This document shows positions 63,047 through 64,000 of a stretch of DNA of 64,000 bases, piece after piece. Position 1 is the first letter of the stretch. Each line of letters opens with the position of its first letter. The position numbers were made by a program, and so were the translations under genes. The notes below the pieces were generated by a model, which worked only from the letters and a program-made list of their open reading frames with translations, was not told where the DNA came from and ran no database searches. Where the stretch lies: contig NZ_OW969598.1 of the NCBI RefSeq assembly GCF_943181435.1, positions 186,001-250,000 of the forward strand. The letters are read 5' to 3'. The stretch comes from Neisseria sp. Marseille-Q6792. GTDB lineage: Bacteria > Pseudomonadota > Gammaproteobacteria > Burkholderiales > Neisseriaceae.

Positions 63047-64000
63047 CTATTCCGCTGTTTCGGTCAGCGATGAGAACACTTCAAAATAAGTCGGGAAGGT
63101 TTTATGGGTGCATTTCGGGTCGTTGATGACGACGGGTACGCCCAATAGAGAAACCAGCGAGAAACACATCGCCATACGGTGGTCGTCGTAAGTGTCGATG
63201 ACGGCGTCGGGTGTCAGCGTTTCAGGCGGGGTGATGTGAATTGCTTCGGCTTCTTCGGCGACTTTTGCACCGAGTTTGCGCAACTCGTTCGCCATTGCGG
63301 CAATGCGGTCGGTTTCCTTGACGCGCCACGAACCGATATTGCGCAGCGTGCAGGTTTGCCCTGTGGCAAGCGCGACGATGGCGAGGGTCATGGCGGCATC
63401 GGGGATATGGTTCGCATCCAAATCAAAGGCTTGGACGGCACGTTCTTTCGGGCGCGAGACTTCGACGAAGTTTTCGCCCCAAACCACGTCCGCACCGATT
63501 TTTTCCAGTTCGCGGGCAAAGGCGACATCGCCCTGTATGCTGTTTGCGCCGATGCCGGTAACGCGGACGGGCGTGGCGGCAATCAAACCGGCTGCGAGGA
63601 AGTAGGACGCGCTGGAGGCATCGCCTTCGACATATAAATGGTCGGGCGCATGGTAGCAGGCATCGGCGGGGATTTTGAAGACGTTGTAGTCTTCATTGGC
63701 AACCTGTACGCCGAATTGCGCCATCAATTTCAATGTAATGTCAATATAGGGCTTGGAAATCAATTCGCCGACCATACGGATTTCAAATGCCTGTCCGGTC
63801 AGCGGCAACGCCATCAAAAGGGCGGTCAGAAACTGGCTGGACACATTGCCTTTAATCGGAATCACGCGTTCGCCGTTGTCTTGGCGTTCGCCGATATGAA
63901 GCGGCGGATAGTGTTCCTTGCCGAGATATTCGACATCGGCCCCGGCAATCCGCAGTGCATCGGTCAAATCGCCGATGGGGCGTTCGTGCATACGCGCAAC
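63047..64000 (-). CDS. aroA: 3-phosphoshikimate 1-carboxyvinyltransferase, 5' end cut by window edge
   Basis: AroA (EPSP synthase) makes EPSP in the shikimate pathway and is the target of glyphosate. The visible C-terminal 317 or so residues have [60 protein letters not shown] (split: [21 protein letters not shown]), [13 protein letters not shown] and [10 protein letters not shown]. The N-terminal third is outside the window. The stop abuts the shared terminator with purE. Confidence 0.96.
   Translation of the reverse strand, partial: VARMHERPIGDLTDALRIAGADVEYLGKEHYPPLHIGERQDNGERVIPIKGNVSSQFLTALLMALPLTGQAFEIRMVGELISKPYIDITLKLMAQFGVQVANEDYNVFKIPADACYHAPDHLYVEGDASSASYFLAAGLIAATPVRVTGIGANSIQGDVAFARELEKIGADVVWGENFVEVSRPKERAVQAFDLDANHIPDAAMTLAIVALATGQTCTLRNIGSWRVKETDRIAAMANELRKLGAKVAEEAEAIHITPPETLTPDAVIDTYDDHRMAMCFSLVSLLGVPVVINDPKCTHKTFPTYFEVFSSLTETAE

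Overview
The window is a stretch of a Neisseria chromosome, most likely N. meningitidis or a very close relative. The main evidence is the 12-base uptake word ATGCCGTCTGAA, which recurs throughout, often as inverted pairs that form terminators. Three Correia elements, a dRS3 repeat, an IS1016-type insertion sequence and a protein matching the crystallised meningococcal bile-acid transporter ASBT-NM agree with this. Orphan two-partner-secretion/CDI cassettes favour N. meningitidis over N. gonorrhoeae, but the species is an inference.

Layout. 1-7.3 kb is read leftward: ksgA, small genes, an orphan amino-acid ABC ATPase, a YgfX-like protein, then the conserved folC-SPOR-cvpA-purF block (purF runs off the left edge). 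7.5-13 kb is read rightward: an EamA transporter, a UDG-family protein, trpB and comEC. bamD (comL) and rluD diverge from overlapping start codons at 13.92 kb. 15-20 kb holds the bile-acid symporter, pgeF, lptE, holA and two membrane proteins. 20-28.5 kb is leftward: yicC, rpoH, lnt, yedI, a cytochrome c, hemH and tgt. 28.7-37 kb is a rightward translation block: tRNA-Val, thrS, infC, rpmI, rplT, pheS, pheT, ihfA, a MerR-like gene and fxsA. 37-47 kb holds bioA-bioD, ubiC-ubiA, ptsN-hprK-rapZ, rbgA, scpB, recN and tRNA-Arg/tRNA-Glu.

47.2-49.3 kb is an accessory patch directly after tRNA-Glu: a zinc-ribbon membrane protein, a truncated nuclease-toxin module with its putative immunity gene, and a pretoxin-VENN fragment. 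49.4-61.3 kb returns to core genes: mnmC (oxidase part only), ubiE, a Fur-box-associated HugZ-like gene, an rluA-family gene, a dead IS1016, ybaB, dnaX, mutL, an O-methyltransferase and a cpoB-like gene. 61.3-62.45 kb is a second accessory patch between cpoB and purE: a toxin-tail remnant, an Imm26-like immunity gene and an Rhs-core fragment of Bacteroidetes style. The window ends with purE and the C-terminal part of aroA.

The most notable regulatory signals are a complete E. coli-type programmed -1 frameshift cassette in dnaX, an ideal H-type pseudoknot in the infC-rpmI gap, a non-canonical ATC start for infC, and a Fur-box-like promoter before the HugZ-like gene. All assignments come from reading the sequence; no database search was run.
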